64,000 nt of DNA from Cellulosimicrobium sp. ES-005 (GTDB lineage Bacteria; Actinomycetota; Actinomycetes; Actinomycetales; Cellulomonadaceae). The stretch spans positions 2,976,001 through 3,040,000 of the forward strand of contig NZ_CP159290.1 in NCBI RefSeq assembly GCF_040448685.1, given 5' to 3'. The notes beneath the pieces are model-generated. The model was not told the origin of the DNA, did no database searches, and saw only the letters and a list, made by a program, of their open reading frames with translations. Below, one piece after another: positions 1 through 8,078 of this stretch. Both the position numbers and the translations under genes were made by a program. Numbering within the stretch: position 1 is the first letter of the stretch; the number at the start of each line of letters is the position of its first letter.

Positions 1-1
1 G

Positions 2-913
2 CGCCTGACCGCCGGGGCCGAGCAGGCCTCCGTCCACGTGCTCGCCGACGCGATCGTGCGGGGTGCGACCGCCCGCGGCGTCGCGCTGCCGGTGCCGCAG
101 GACGTCACCGAGACCACGGCCGGTGGCGTGACCGCGACCGTCGACGGCGTCCGCGTCGTCGTCGGCAAGCGGACGTTCGTGGCCGAGCAGGGCGGGGTGG
201 ACGTGCCCGCGCCCGGGCTCGCTCCGGGCGAGCTCGCGGTGCACGTGGCGGTCGACGGTGCCTACGCCGGGTGCCTCGTCCTGCGCGACGAGGTGCGCGC
301 CGACGCCGCCGAGACGGTGGCCGGCCTGCGTGCGCGCGGCATCGGCCACGTCCTCATGGTCACGGGCGACGAGGAGGCGACGGCCCGCGCCGTCGCCGAC
401 CAGGTCGGCATCGACGACGTCCGCGCCGGGTGCCTGCCCGCGGACAAGGTCGCGGCCGTGCGCGACGTGCCCGAGCGGCCCGTGGTCATGGTCGGGGACG
501 GCGTCAACGACGCCCCGGTGCTCGCCGCGGCCGACGTCGGCATCGCCATGGCCGCCCGCGGCTCGAGCGCCGCGACCGAGTCCGCCGACGTCGTCATCCT
601 CCCCGACGAGGTCGGGCGCGTGGCCGAGACGCTGGAGATCGGGCGCCGCACCGTCGACGTCGCCCGCCAGAGCATCTGGATCGGGATCGCCGTGAGCGTC
701 GCCCTCATGCTCGTCGCGACCACGGGTGCGCTGCCGGCGGTGGTGGGCGCGTGGCTCCAGGAGGCCGTCGACGTCCTCGCGATCGCCTGGGCGCTGCGTG
801 CGGCCGGCCGTACCGTCCGGCTCCCTCGCCTGCGCCGGAGCCGGTCCGCGGCAGCAGAGGCAGCCCCCGCACCGAGCCCACGACCAGCGACGAGAGCGCG
901 CACGGCAGCCTGA
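2..913 (+). CDS. Heavy-metal P1B-type ATPase, C-terminal part (cut by window edge)
   Basis: This is the C-terminal part of a cation-translocating P1B-type ATPase, a membrane pump that exports metal ions using ATP. The frame is open to the left edge, so the start, the first helices and the DKTGT phosphorylation site lie outside. Visible are the end of the nucleotide-binding domain, MVTGDEEATA, and the GDGVNDAPVL hinge motif (about nt 495-520). Two closing membrane helices follow (about nt 670-800), ending in QEAVDVLAIAWALR. The last 35 residues are basic and Ala/Pro-rich. The metal cannot be told, because the selectivity residues of the middle helices are missing. The family call is secure from the hinge motif. 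Confidence 0.9.
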   Translation, partial: RLTAGAEQASVHVLADAIVRGATARGVALPVPQDVTETTAGGVTATVDGVRVVVGKRTFVAEQGGVDVPAPGLAPGELAVHVAVDGAYAGCLVLRDEVRADAAETVAGLRARGIGHVLMVTGDEEATARAVADQVGIDDVRAGCLPADKVAAVRDVPERPVVMVGDGVNDAPVLAAADVGIAMAARGSSAATESADVVILPDEVGRVAETLEIGRRTVDVARQSIWIGIAVSVALMLVATTGALPAVVGAWLQEAVDVLAIAWALRAAGRTVRLPRLRRSRSAAAEAAPAPSPRPATRARTAA

Positions 914-920
914 CGGGCGG

Positions 921-2093
921 CTAGAACCGGCCGAAGAACGCCCGCAGCTCGTGGGCGTAGACCTCGGGCTGCTCGAACGGGGCGAAGTGCCCGCCGCGCG
1001 ACGGCTCGGTCGCGTACACGGTGTGCGCGACGCGGTCGAGCCACGCACGCGGGGGCCGGACGACGTCGCCCGCGAACACGGAGAACCCGGACGGCACGTC
1101 GACGTAGCGGGCGAGCTGCTCGCGGGGGATCGCGGCGTTCGCCCGGTAGGCGCGGACGCCGGACCCGACGTTCGCGACCGCCCAGTGCTCGGTGAGGAGG
1201 TCGAGGACCTCGTCCCGCGTGTACACCGACTCGAGGTCGCCCCCGCAGTCGCTCCACGACCGCAGCTTCTCGACGACCCACGCCGCGAGACCGGCGGGGG
1301 AGTCGGTGAGGCCGACCGCGAGCGACTGCGGCTTGGTGGCCTGCACGGCGGCGTAGCCGCCCTCGGCCGTGCGCCACCGCGCGCTCTCCTCCAGCCAGTC
1401 GCGCTCCTGGGGCGTGAGGGACGCGGGGTCGCCCGTGAACACGGGCAGCCCAGCGTCGGTGCGGTGCACCGCGATCACCCGGTCGGGGAAGTCGAGCGCG
1501 AGGAACCGGGCGACGTGGCTGCCCATGTCTCCGCCCGCGACGAGGAACCGGTCGTAGCCGAGGGCGGTCATGAGCTCCGCCCACAGGGCGGCGACCGTGC
1601 GGTTGTCCGGGGTTGGGCCGGAGGGGACGTCGGAGAACCCGAAGCCGGGCATGTCGGGGACGACGAGGTCGAAGGTGCGTCGACCCGCCTCACCCGGGGC
1701 CGCGGGGTCGCCCGGGTCGGTCAGGAGCGGCACGACCTTGCGGTACCGCCACGCCGAGTCGGGCCAGCCGTGCGCGAGCAGGAGCGGGAGCGGGGACGGG
1801 TCGCCAGGACGCGGGCTCGCGAGCGCGTGGAGGAGGTGGACGCGGGTGCCGTCGATCGAGGCGCGCCGGCTCGGGAGCGCGGAGAGCCGTGCCTGGTGCG
1901 CGGCGAAGTCGAAGCCGTCGGCCCAGTACGCGACGAGGTCGCGCAGGTACGCGACGTCGGTGCCGGCGTCCCACCCGAGCCCGTCCGGGGCGTCGACCCA
2001 CCGGGTCGCGCGGAGGCGGGACCGGAGGTCCGCGACCACCGCCTCGGAGATCCGCGGGGTGTAGTCCTCCAGGTCGGTCACGAGGTGCGCCAT
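921..2093 (-). CDS. Epoxide hydrolase (alpha/beta hydrolase with EHN domain)
   Basis: A 390-residue soluble enzyme of the microsomal-type epoxide hydrolase group, which opens epoxides to diols through a covalent ester. Residues 1-100 fit the EHN N-terminal lid, including YTPRISEAVVADLRSRLRAT near the start. The oxyanion motif HGWP is at 108-111. The nucleophile elbow GGDMGS puts the nucleophilic Asp at about 189. The catalytic His is about 369 in GGHFAPFEQPE. Length is typical of the group. The start is the ATG before AHLVTDLEDY; the frame runs further upstream, antisense to the sulfatase gene, but without coding character. It is divergent from the sulfatase gene and appears monocistronic. 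The natural substrate is unknown. Confidence 0.9.
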   Translation of the reverse strand: MAHLVTDLEDYTPRISEAVVADLRSRLRATRWVDAPDGLGWDAGTDVAYLRDLVAYWADGFDFAAHQARLSALPSRRASIDGTRVHLLHALASPRPGDPSPLPLLLAHGWPDSAWRYRKVVPLLTDPGDPAAPGEAGRRTFDLVVPDMPGFGFSDVPSGPTPDNRTVAALWAELMTALGYDRFLVAGGDMGSHVARFLALDFPDRVIAVHRTDAGLPVFTGDPASLTPQERDWLEESARWRTAEGGYAAVQATKPQSLAVGLTDSPAGLAAWVVEKLRSWSDCGGDLESVYTRDEVLDLLTEHWAVANVGSGVRAYRANAAIPREQLARYVDVPSGFSVFAGDVVRPPRAWLDRVAHTVYATEPSRGGHFAPFEQPEVYAHELRAFFGRF

Positions 2094-2222
2094 GCGACCG
2101 AGGTTAGCCGGGCCCGGAGCGCGGGAGCGTCGTTCGCGCGATCTGCGTGATGCCCTGCCCGTGGTGGCGGCCCTACGGTCGAGAGCGCCGTCCGTGAGGT
2201 CCTGGACAGACAGGAGAAGTCG

Positions 2223-4589
2223 ATGAGTGACGAGCCCCGCCGTACGGTCGTCGGACCGCCGCTGCCCGCCGAGCGATCGCTGCCGTTCCCGCCCCGTCGG
2301 TCCGGCAGCGTCGCCGGACGCACGATCCAGGAGTCCACGTACTCTCCGCGCCCGCCCGAGCGGCACCTGCCCGCGGACGCCCCGAACGTCGTCGTGATCC
2401 TCATCGACGACGCCGGGCCCGCGCTCCCGACGACGCTGGGCGGCGCCGTGCGCACCCCGACGCTCGACCGGGTCCGCGCGAACGGCATCGGGTACAACCG
2501 GTTCCACACGACCGCGATGTGCTCCCCGACGCGCGCGTCCCTGCTCACCGGGCGCAACCACCACCGGGTCGGCAACGGGCAGATCGCGGAGCTCGCGAAC
2601 GACTGGGACGGCTACTCCGGGCACATCCCGAAGAGCAGCGCGACGATCGCCGAGGTGCTGCGCCAGTACGGCTACGCGACCGGCGCGTGGGGCAAGTGGC
2701 ACAACACCCCGGCGGAGGAGACGACGGCGGCCGGCCCGTTCGACCGCTGGCCCACCGGGTACGGGTTCGAGTACTTCTACGGCTTCCTCGCGGGCGAGGC
2801 GTCGCAGTACGAGCCGCACCTGGTGCGCAACACGACCCCGACGCTCCCGCCGAAGACCCCGGAGGAGGGGTACCACCTCAGCGAGGACATCGCCGACGAC
2901 GCGATGCGCTGGCTCCGCGACCACAAGGCGAACGCGCCGGACAAGCCGTTCTTCGTCTACTGGGCGACCGGCGCGCTGCACGGGCCGCACCACATCATGA
3001 AGGAGTGGGCGGACCGGTACGCCGGTGCGTTCGACGACGGCTGGGACGTCTACCGGGAGCGGGCGCTCGCGGGCGCGAAGGCGGCGGGCTGGGTGCCCGA
3101 GGACGCCGAGCTCACGCCGCGTCCGGACGGGCTCGCCGGGTGGGACGACATCCCCGACGACCAGAAGGCGTTCCAGGCGCGGCTCATGGAGGTCGCGGCC
3201 GGATTCGGCGAGCACGCGGACGTGCAGGCCGGCCGGCTGCTCGACGAGGTCGAGCGGCTGGGGTACGGGGACGACACGATCGTCGTCTACATCTGGGGCG
3301 ACAACGGGTCGTCGGGCGAGGGGCAGAACGGGACGATCAGCGAGCTGCTGGCCCAGAACGGCATCCCGTCGACGGTCGAGCAGCACCTCGCCGCGCTCGA
3401 GGAGCTCGGCGGGCTCGACGCCCTCGGCACCCCGGCGACGGACAACCAGTACCACGCCGCGTGGGCGTGGGCCGGGTCGTCGCCGTACCAGGGCATGAAG
3501 CTCCTCGCGTCCCACCTGGGCGGCACGCGCAACCCGATGTTCGTGAGCTGGCCCGGTCGCATCGAGCCGGACCCCGTGCCGCGCACGCAGTTCCACCACG
3601 TCGTCGACCTCGTGCCGACGATCTACGAGATCCTCGGCATCTCCCACCCCGAGACGGTGAACGGCGTCCCGCAGGACCCGATCGACGGGACGAGCTTCGC
3701 CTACTCGATCGACGACGCCGGTGCCGAGGGCCGTCGTCGGACGCAGTACTTCGAGATCATGGGCAGCCGGTCGATCTACGCCGACGGCTGGATGGCCTCG
3801 GCGACCGGTCCGCGCCTGCCGTGGGTGCAGGGGATGCCGGCCGGGATCCGGACCTGGACCCCGGACGACGACCCCTGGGAGCTCTACCACCTCGACGAGG
3901 ACTGGAGCCAGGCGCACGACCTCGCCGCGCAGCACCCGGAGAAGCTCGCCCAGCTCAAGGAGCTGTTCGCGATCGAGGCGGCCCGCAACGACGTCCTGCC
4001 CGTGGGGGGTGGCCTGTGGGTCCCGGCGATCCACCCCGAGGACCGGATCAGCCCGCCGTACACGGAGTGGGACCTGTCCGGGGACACGGTGCGCGTCCCG
4101 GAGTTCTGCGCGCCCGCGCTGGGCAACCGCCCCAACCGGGTCGAGATCCGGCTCTGGGTGCCCGACGCCGCGAACGGCGTGCTCTACAAGCTGGGGGGAG
4201 CGGGCGGCGGGCTCACGTGCTTTCTCCTCGACGGCGTCCTCACCTACGAGTACAACCTGTTCCTCATCCAGCGGAGCGTGGTCCGGTCGAGCGCTCCGCT
4301 CGCGGCCGGCGACCACACGGTGGAGGTCGTGACGACGTACGTCGAGCCACGGCCCGGCGGTCCGCTCGACGTCGTCCTCCGGGTCGACGGCGCCGACGTC
4401 GGCTCGGGCACGGTGCCCGTGAGCGCGCCGCTGCTGTTCTCCGCGAACGACTGCCTCGACGTCGGGCGCGCGTACGGCGGCGCGGTGTCGCGCGCGTACG
4501 CGGACCGCATGCCCTTCGCGCTCGACGGGCGCATCGACGCCGTGCACGTGGAGTACCTGCTGCCCGCGAGCGACGGGACGGACCGGTAG
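2223..4589 (+). CDS. Arylsulfatase (formylglycine-dependent sulfatase)
   Basis: A 788-residue sulfatase that hydrolyses sulfate esters. Metal-binding DD lies at 62-63 in VVILIDDAG. The CSPTR signature puts the residue converted to formylglycine at Cys100, followed by ASLLTGRNHH. Further active-site blocks are GKWHN (about 158) and the GDNGSSGEG block near 360. The C-terminal 150 residues form a beta-rich extension seen in long actinobacterial arylsulfatases. No signal peptide is visible, so a cytoplasmic location is likely. The start is supported by AGGAGA 6 nt upstream. No sulfatase-modifying enzyme gene lies in this window, so maturation must depend on one elsewhere. Substrate not predictable. 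Confidence 0.92.
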   Translation: MSDEPRRTVVGPPLPAERSLPFPPRRSGSVAGRTIQESTYSPRPPERHLPADAPNVVVILIDDAGPALPTTLGGAVRTPTLDRVRANGIGYNRFHTTAMCSPTRASLLTGRNHHRVGNGQIAELANDWDGYSGHIPKSSATIAEVLRQYGYATGAWGKWHNTPAEETTAAGPFDRWPTGYGFEYFYGFLAGEASQYEPHLVRNTTPTLPPKTPEEGYHLSEDIADDAMRWLRDHKANAPDKPFFVYWATGALHGPHHIMKEWADRYAGAFDDGWDVYRERALAGAKAAGWVPEDAELTPRPDGLAGWDDIPDDQKAFQARLMEVAAGFGEHADVQAGRLLDEVERLGYGDDTIVVYIWGDNGSSGEGQNGTISELLAQNGIPSTVEQHLAALEELGGLDALGTPATDNQYHAAWAWAGSSPYQGMKLLASHLGGTRNPMFVSWPGRIEPDPVPRTQFHHVVDLVPTIYEILGISHPETVNGVPQDPIDGTSFAYSIDDAGAEGRRRTQYFEIMGSRSIYADGWMASATGPRLPWVQGMPAGIRTWTPDDDPWELYHLDEDWSQAHDLAAQHPEKLAQLKELFAIEAARNDVLPVGGGLWVPAIHPEDRISPPYTEWDLSGDTVRVPEFCAPALGNRPNRVEIRLWVPDAANGVLYKLGGAGGGLTCFLLDGVLTYEYNLFLIQRSVVRSSAPLAAGDHTVEVVTTYVEPRPGGPLDVVLRVDGADVGSGTVPVSAPLLFSANDCLDVGRAYGGAVSRAYADRMPFALDGRIDAVHVEYLLPASDGTDR

Positions 4590-4712
4590 GGGCCGGCGGC
4601 GCGGCCGGTCGGGAGTTCACTCGTTCTGGGTGAGGACGCGGCCGACGGCGACGACGAGCCTGAGGACACACCCGCGCACGGCGCGCGGGACGGACGCGGA
4701 GAGGACGCGACG

Positions 4713-5189
4713 ATGACGCAGGAACTCAGCGACGGGGTCGGGAGCGAGCTCGGCGACCTCGAGGAGAGCGGGCCGATCGACTTCCTGGTGATCGAGCTCC
4801 CGACGGACCGCGCGACGGGTGACAAGGCCTTCCCGCACCTCGTCGACCTCGTGGACCGGGGGATCATCCGCGTGCTCGACCTCGTGGTGGTGCGTCGCGA
4901 GGACGACGGCAGCGTCGTCGGCCTCGGCCTCGAGGAGCTCGACGACGGGTCGACCGAGCTCGCGGTGTTCGAGGGCGCGCGGTCGGGCCTGCTCGGCGAC
5001 GACGACCTCGACGAGGCCGCGAGCGCCGTCGAGCCCGGCATGACGGCCGTCGTGCTGGTCTACGAGAACGTCTGGGCGGCGCCCTTCGCGACCGCCCTGC
5101 GCCGCAACGGCGCCCAGCTCGTCGCGAGCGGGCGCATCCCGGTCCAGGCGCTCATCGCGTCCCTGGACGCCACCGAGCCGGACGCCTGA
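4713..5189 (+). CDS. DUF6325 family protein
   Basis: A 158-residue acidic soluble protein. The core GPIDFLVIELP ... LVDLVDRGIIRVLDLVVVRREDDGSV and the later VEPGMTAVVLVYENVWAAPFATALRRNGAQL match what I know of the DUF6325/DUF1269-like family of unknown function. It has no signal peptide or membrane helix. It leads a three-gene cluster with two SHOCT proteins, with gaps of 24 and 32 nt, so the three are probably cotranscribed. In other actinobacteria the same trio is commonly found together, which suggests one unit, perhaps related to envelope stress. That role is a guess. Confidence 0.8.
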   Translation: MTQELSDGVGSELGDLEESGPIDFLVIELPTDRATGDKAFPHLVDLVDRGIIRVLDLVVVRREDDGSVVGLGLEELDDGSTELAVFEGARSGLLGDDDLDEAASAVEPGMTAVVLVYENVWAAPFATALRRNGAQLVASGRIPVQALIASLDATEPDA

Positions 5190-5213
5190 TCCGGCCGCCC
5201 CGAGGAGGATCCC

Positions 5214-5534
5214 GTGCCAGGACTGATCCGCGGCGTCGCGCGCACCGCCGTCGTCGCCGGAACCGCGACCGCCGTCTCCAACCGTGTCTCCCGTCGCCAG
5301 GCGGGGCGCTGGGCCGCGCAGGAGGCGGCGCAGGAGCCGCAGTACGCGCCGCCCCCGCAGCAGTACGCGGCCCCGCAGCCGGCCTACGCGCCGCCGCCTG
5401 CCCCCGAGCCCGCGGCGGCGCCGGACATGGACGCGCGCATCGCGCAGCTCACGCAGCTCGCCGCGCTGCGGGACCAGGGGGTGCTCAGCCCCGCGGAGTT
5501 CGAGGCGCAGAAAGCACGCATCCTCGCGGACTGA
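5214..5534 (+). CDS. SHOCT domain protein
   Basis: A 106-residue protein starting at a GTG with GAGGAGG just upstream. Residues 1-35 are a short basic/hydrophobic segment (GLIRGVARTAVVAGTATAVSNRVSRRQ). Residues 36-68 are a Gln/Pro/Tyr-rich low-complexity linker with repeated YAPPP/QYAAPQ. The C-terminus is a SHOCT domain (about 74-106: IAQLTQLAALRDQGVLSPAEFEAQKARIL), a short helical module often placed at protein ends for oligomerisation. It is the middle gene of the 4713-5944 cluster. The molecular role is unknown. Confidence 0.8.
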   Translation: MPGLIRGVARTAVVAGTATAVSNRVSRRQAGRWAAQEAAQEPQYAPPPQQYAAPQPAYAPPPAPEPAAAPDMDARIAQLTQLAALRDQGVLSPAEFEAQKARILAD

Positions 5535-5566
5535 GCGAGGACGACCCCGACACGAAAGGCACGGAC

Positions 5567-5944
5567 ATGGACACGTTCTGGGACTGGTTCTGGCTCATGG
5601 TGTGGTGGTTCTTCTTCGTCATGTATCTGGTGATCCTCTTCCAGATCGTCGCGGACCTGTTCCGCGACCGGCACCTGAGCGGGTGGTGGAAGGCGGTGTG
5701 GCTGCTCGCGCTGATCGTCGTGCCGTTCCTGTCGGCGCTCGTCTACCTGATCGCGCGCGGCAAGGGCATGGGCGAGCGGCACGCGCAGAGCGTCGCGAGC
5801 GCCCAGGCGGCGACCGACGCGTACATCCGCGGCGTCGCGGGCTCGTCCCCGTCGTCGCAGATCGCGGACGCGAAGGCGCTGCTCGACGCGGGTGCGATCG
5901 ACGAGCGGGAGTTCTCCGCTCTCAAGGCCAAGGCCCTCGCCTGA
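5567..5944 (+). CDS. Two-helix membrane protein with C-terminal SHOCT domain
   Basis: A 125-residue protein with a strongly Trp/Phe-rich first membrane helix (DWFWLMVWWFFFVMYLVILFQ) and a second one (about 45-63, WKAVWLLALIVVPFLSALVYLI). This N-terminal pair resembles the phospholipase-D-nuclease N-terminal/cardiolipin synthase membrane module. The C-terminus (about 95-125) is SHOCT-like: QIADAKALLDAGAIDEREFSALKAKALA. It is the last gene of the DUF6325-SHOCT-SHOCT group. The upstream region carries an AAAGG ribosome site. Likely a small inner-membrane protein that oligomerises with its neighbour through the SHOCT tails; this is inference. Confidence 0.8.
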   Translation: MDTFWDWFWLMVWWFFFVMYLVILFQIVADLFRDRHLSGWWKAVWLLALIVVPFLSALVYLIARGKGMGERHAQSVASAQAATDAYIRGVAGSSPSSQIADAKALLDAGAIDEREFSALKAKALA

Positions 5945-6002
5945 CGCGACCTCGCCAGGACCATCGAACGAGCCGGAACCCGGCGTGTCGGGAGGAACCA
6001 GC

Positions 6003-7373
6003 ATGACCGACGAGCAGCACGTCCTGCGCCCGACCTACACGCGACCCGGCGTGCGGGCGGTGGCGCCACGCTTCACCCTGCCGGACGCCGAGATGGAGCC
6101 GACGTCCGCCTACCAGGTGGTCCACGACGAGGTGATGCTGGACGGCAACTCGCGCCTCAACCTCGCGACGTTCGTCGCGACGTGGATGGGCGACGAGGCG
6201 GACCGCCTCTACGCCGAGGTCTACGACAAGAACATGGTCGACAAGGACGAGTACCCGCGCACGGCTGCGGTCGAGGAGAACTGCTGGCGCATCCTCGGGT
6301 CGCTGTGGAACGTGCCGGACGTGCGGGACTGCATCGGCACGTCGACCATCGGGTCGTCCGAGGCGTGCATGCTCGGAGGCCTCGCGCTCAAGCGGCGGTG
6401 GCAGCTCGCGCGACGGGCCGCGGGGAAGCCGGCGGACCGGCCGAACCTCGTCATGAGCTCGGCCGTGCAGGTGTGCTGGGAGAAGTTCTGCAACTACTTC
6501 GAGGTCGAGGCGCGCTACGTGCCCATCACCGAGGAGCACCCGTGCCTCGACGGCAGCGCTCTCGAGCAGTACGTCGACGAGAACACGATCGGCGTCGTCG
6601 CGATCATGGGCGTCACCTACACGGGCATGTACGAGCCCGTGCAGGAGATCGCGGCGGCGCTCGACGCGCTCCAGGAGCGGACCGGTCTCGACGTCCCGAT
6701 CCACGTGGACGGGGCGTCGGGCGCCATGATCGCGCCGTTCCTGCAGCCGGACGTCGTGTGGGACTTCCGCCTGGAGCGCGTGCACTCGATCAGCACGTCG
6801 GGCCACAAGTACGGCCTCGTGTACCCCGGCGTCGGCTGGGTCGTGTGGCGCACGCTCGACGCCCTGCCCGAGGAGCTGGTCTTCCGCGTGAGCTACCTCG
6901 GCGGGGACATGCCGACCCTCGCGCTCAACTTCTCCCGGCCCGGCGCCCAGGTCCTGCTGCAGTACTACCAGTTCCTGCGGCTCGGGCGGGAGGGGTACAC
7001 CGCGATCCAGCAGGAGTGCCAGGACGTCGCGAAGTACCTCGCGCACGGGATCGAGGGCATCGGCGCGTTCGACCTGTGGAACGACGGGTCCGACATCCCC
7101 GTGTTCGCCTGGCGTCTCAGGCCGGGCCACACGGAGAACTGGGACCTCTACCACCTCTCGGACCGGCTGCGCATGAAGGGATGGCTCGTTCCCGCCTACC
7201 CGATGCCCGACGACCTCGCCGACCTCACCGTGCAGCGGATCGTCGTGCGCAACGGCGTGAGCCGCGACCTCGCGGACGACCTGCTGGAGGACATCCGGGT
7301 CGAGACGGCGTGGCTCGACGGGCTCACGTCGCCCATGCCCGCCGAGGGCCGACGCTCGGGCTTCCACCACTGA
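6003..7373 (+). CDS. gadB: Glutamate decarboxylase (PLP-dependent)
   Basis: A 456-residue cytosolic PLP enzyme that converts glutamate to GABA and CO2, consuming a proton. The PLP lysine is Lys269 in STSGHKYG, and HVDGASGAMIAPF holds the cofactor-binding Asp. The length matches bacterial GadA/B (about 466). The ATG is chosen because GGAGGAACC lies 4-12 nt upstream and the family begins around here. No GABA/glutamate antiporter gene is adjacent, which is unlike the acid-resistance operons of enterobacteria, so a role in metabolism or with a distant transporter is possible. The downstream membrane protein gene starts 6 nt later and is probably cotranscribed. Confidence 0.93.
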   Translation: MTDEQHVLRPTYTRPGVRAVAPRFTLPDAEMEPTSAYQVVHDEVMLDGNSRLNLATFVATWMGDEADRLYAEVYDKNMVDKDEYPRTAAVEENCWRILGSLWNVPDVRDCIGTSTIGSSEACMLGGLALKRRWQLARRAAGKPADRPNLVMSSAVQVCWEKFCNYFEVEARYVPITEEHPCLDGSALEQYVDENTIGVVAIMGVTYTGMYEPVQEIAAALDALQERTGLDVPIHVDGASGAMIAPFLQPDVVWDFRLERVHSISTSGHKYGLVYPGVGWVVWRTLDALPEELVFRVSYLGGDMPTLALNFSRPGAQVLLQYYQFLRLGREGYTAIQQECQDVAKYLAHGIEGIGAFDLWNDGSDIPVFAWRLRPGHTENWDLYHLSDRLRMKGWLVPAYPMPDDLADLTVQRIVVRNGVSRDLADDLLEDIRVETAWLDGLTSPMPAEGRRSGFHH

Positions 7374-7378
7374 CGGTC

Positions 7379-8032
7379 GTGGACCGGCGGGAGCGTCGTC
7401 TGCGGCGCGAGGCGTGGGGGTTCGCGGTCGGCTCGCTGTGCTTCCTCGTCGGGGCGCTCCCGCCCTACGCCGACGCCGTCGGCGCGGTGGCCACGAACGT
7501 CACGTTCGTCGTCGGCGCGGTGTTCTTCACCGCCGCCGCGTTCGTGCAGCTCGGCCTGAGCGGGCGGCGTCCGCCGCGTGCCGGGACCCACCCGGCCGAC
7601 CGGTGGGACTGGTGGGCGGCGGCCGTCCAGCTCGTCGGCACGCTCTGCTTCAACGTGAGCACGACCGCGGCGCTCGTGGCGGCGGTCCACGACCCGACGC
7701 GGCTGGGCGTGGGCTGGAAGCCCGACGCCTACGGGTCCGTCGCGTTCCTCGTCTCCTCGGCGTTCGCCGTCGTCGCGACGCGCGACCGCGGGCACCTGTG
7801 GGACCGCGACGCCCGCACCTGGCACGGCACGTGGCTCAACCTGGTCGGGTCCGTCGCGTTCGGCGCGTCGGCGGTCGGGGCGTACGTCTCCCCGGCCACG
7901 GGCACCTACGTGAGCGAGTGGTGGGACGACGCGGGCACGCTCGTCGGGGCGGTGTGCTTCCTCGTCGCGGCGCTGCTGTCGCGGCGGACGGTCGACGTGC
8001 CGGCGCCGAGCGCCGCGCACCCGGTCGTGTGA
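7379..8032 (+). CDS. Six-helix membrane protein, YrhK-like
   Basis: A 217-residue integral membrane protein with six hydrophobic segments. Three of them share a GSLCFLVGA/GTLCFNVS/GAVCFLVAAL pattern, suggesting internal repetition as in YrhK-type proteins. Loops are short and Trp/Asp-rich (DRWDWWAA, YVSEWWDDAG). It begins at a GTG 5 nt after the gadB stop with no clear ribosome site, so translational coupling to gadB is likely. Function unknown. The position next to glutamate decarboxylase makes a membrane partner role conceivable, but nothing in the sequence shows transport residues. Confidence 0.7.
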   Translation: MDRRERRLRREAWGFAVGSLCFLVGALPPYADAVGAVATNVTFVVGAVFFTAAAFVQLGLSGRRPPRAGTHPADRWDWWAAAVQLVGTLCFNVSTTAALVAAVHDPTRLGVGWKPDAYGSVAFLVSSAFAVVATRDRGHLWDRDARTWHGTWLNLVGSVAFGASAVGAYVSPATGTYVSEWWDDAGTLVGAVCFLVAALLSRRTVDVPAPSAAHPVV

Positions 8033-8050
8033 CGCACGTCGGGGTGCGTC
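8031..8050. terminator. Bidirectional hairpin between convergent genes
   Basis: Perfect 7-bp arms GACGCAC and GTGCGTC around a 6-nt loop lie exactly between the convergent stops of the membrane protein gene and the sialidase gene. There is no T tract, as is usual for terminators in high-GC actinobacteria. Confidence 0.5.
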
Positions 8051-8078
8051 GCTCGACCGGGTGCGCAGCGCTCGCGGG

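Noticed and set aside
921-4547. A 1208-codon minus-strand open frame spanning the epoxide hydrolase and the whole antisense of the sulfatase gene
   Set aside because: Only the last 390 codons have protein character. The rest is His/Arg/Val-rich low-complexity sequence opposite a well-supported gene, a common artefact of GC-rich third positions.
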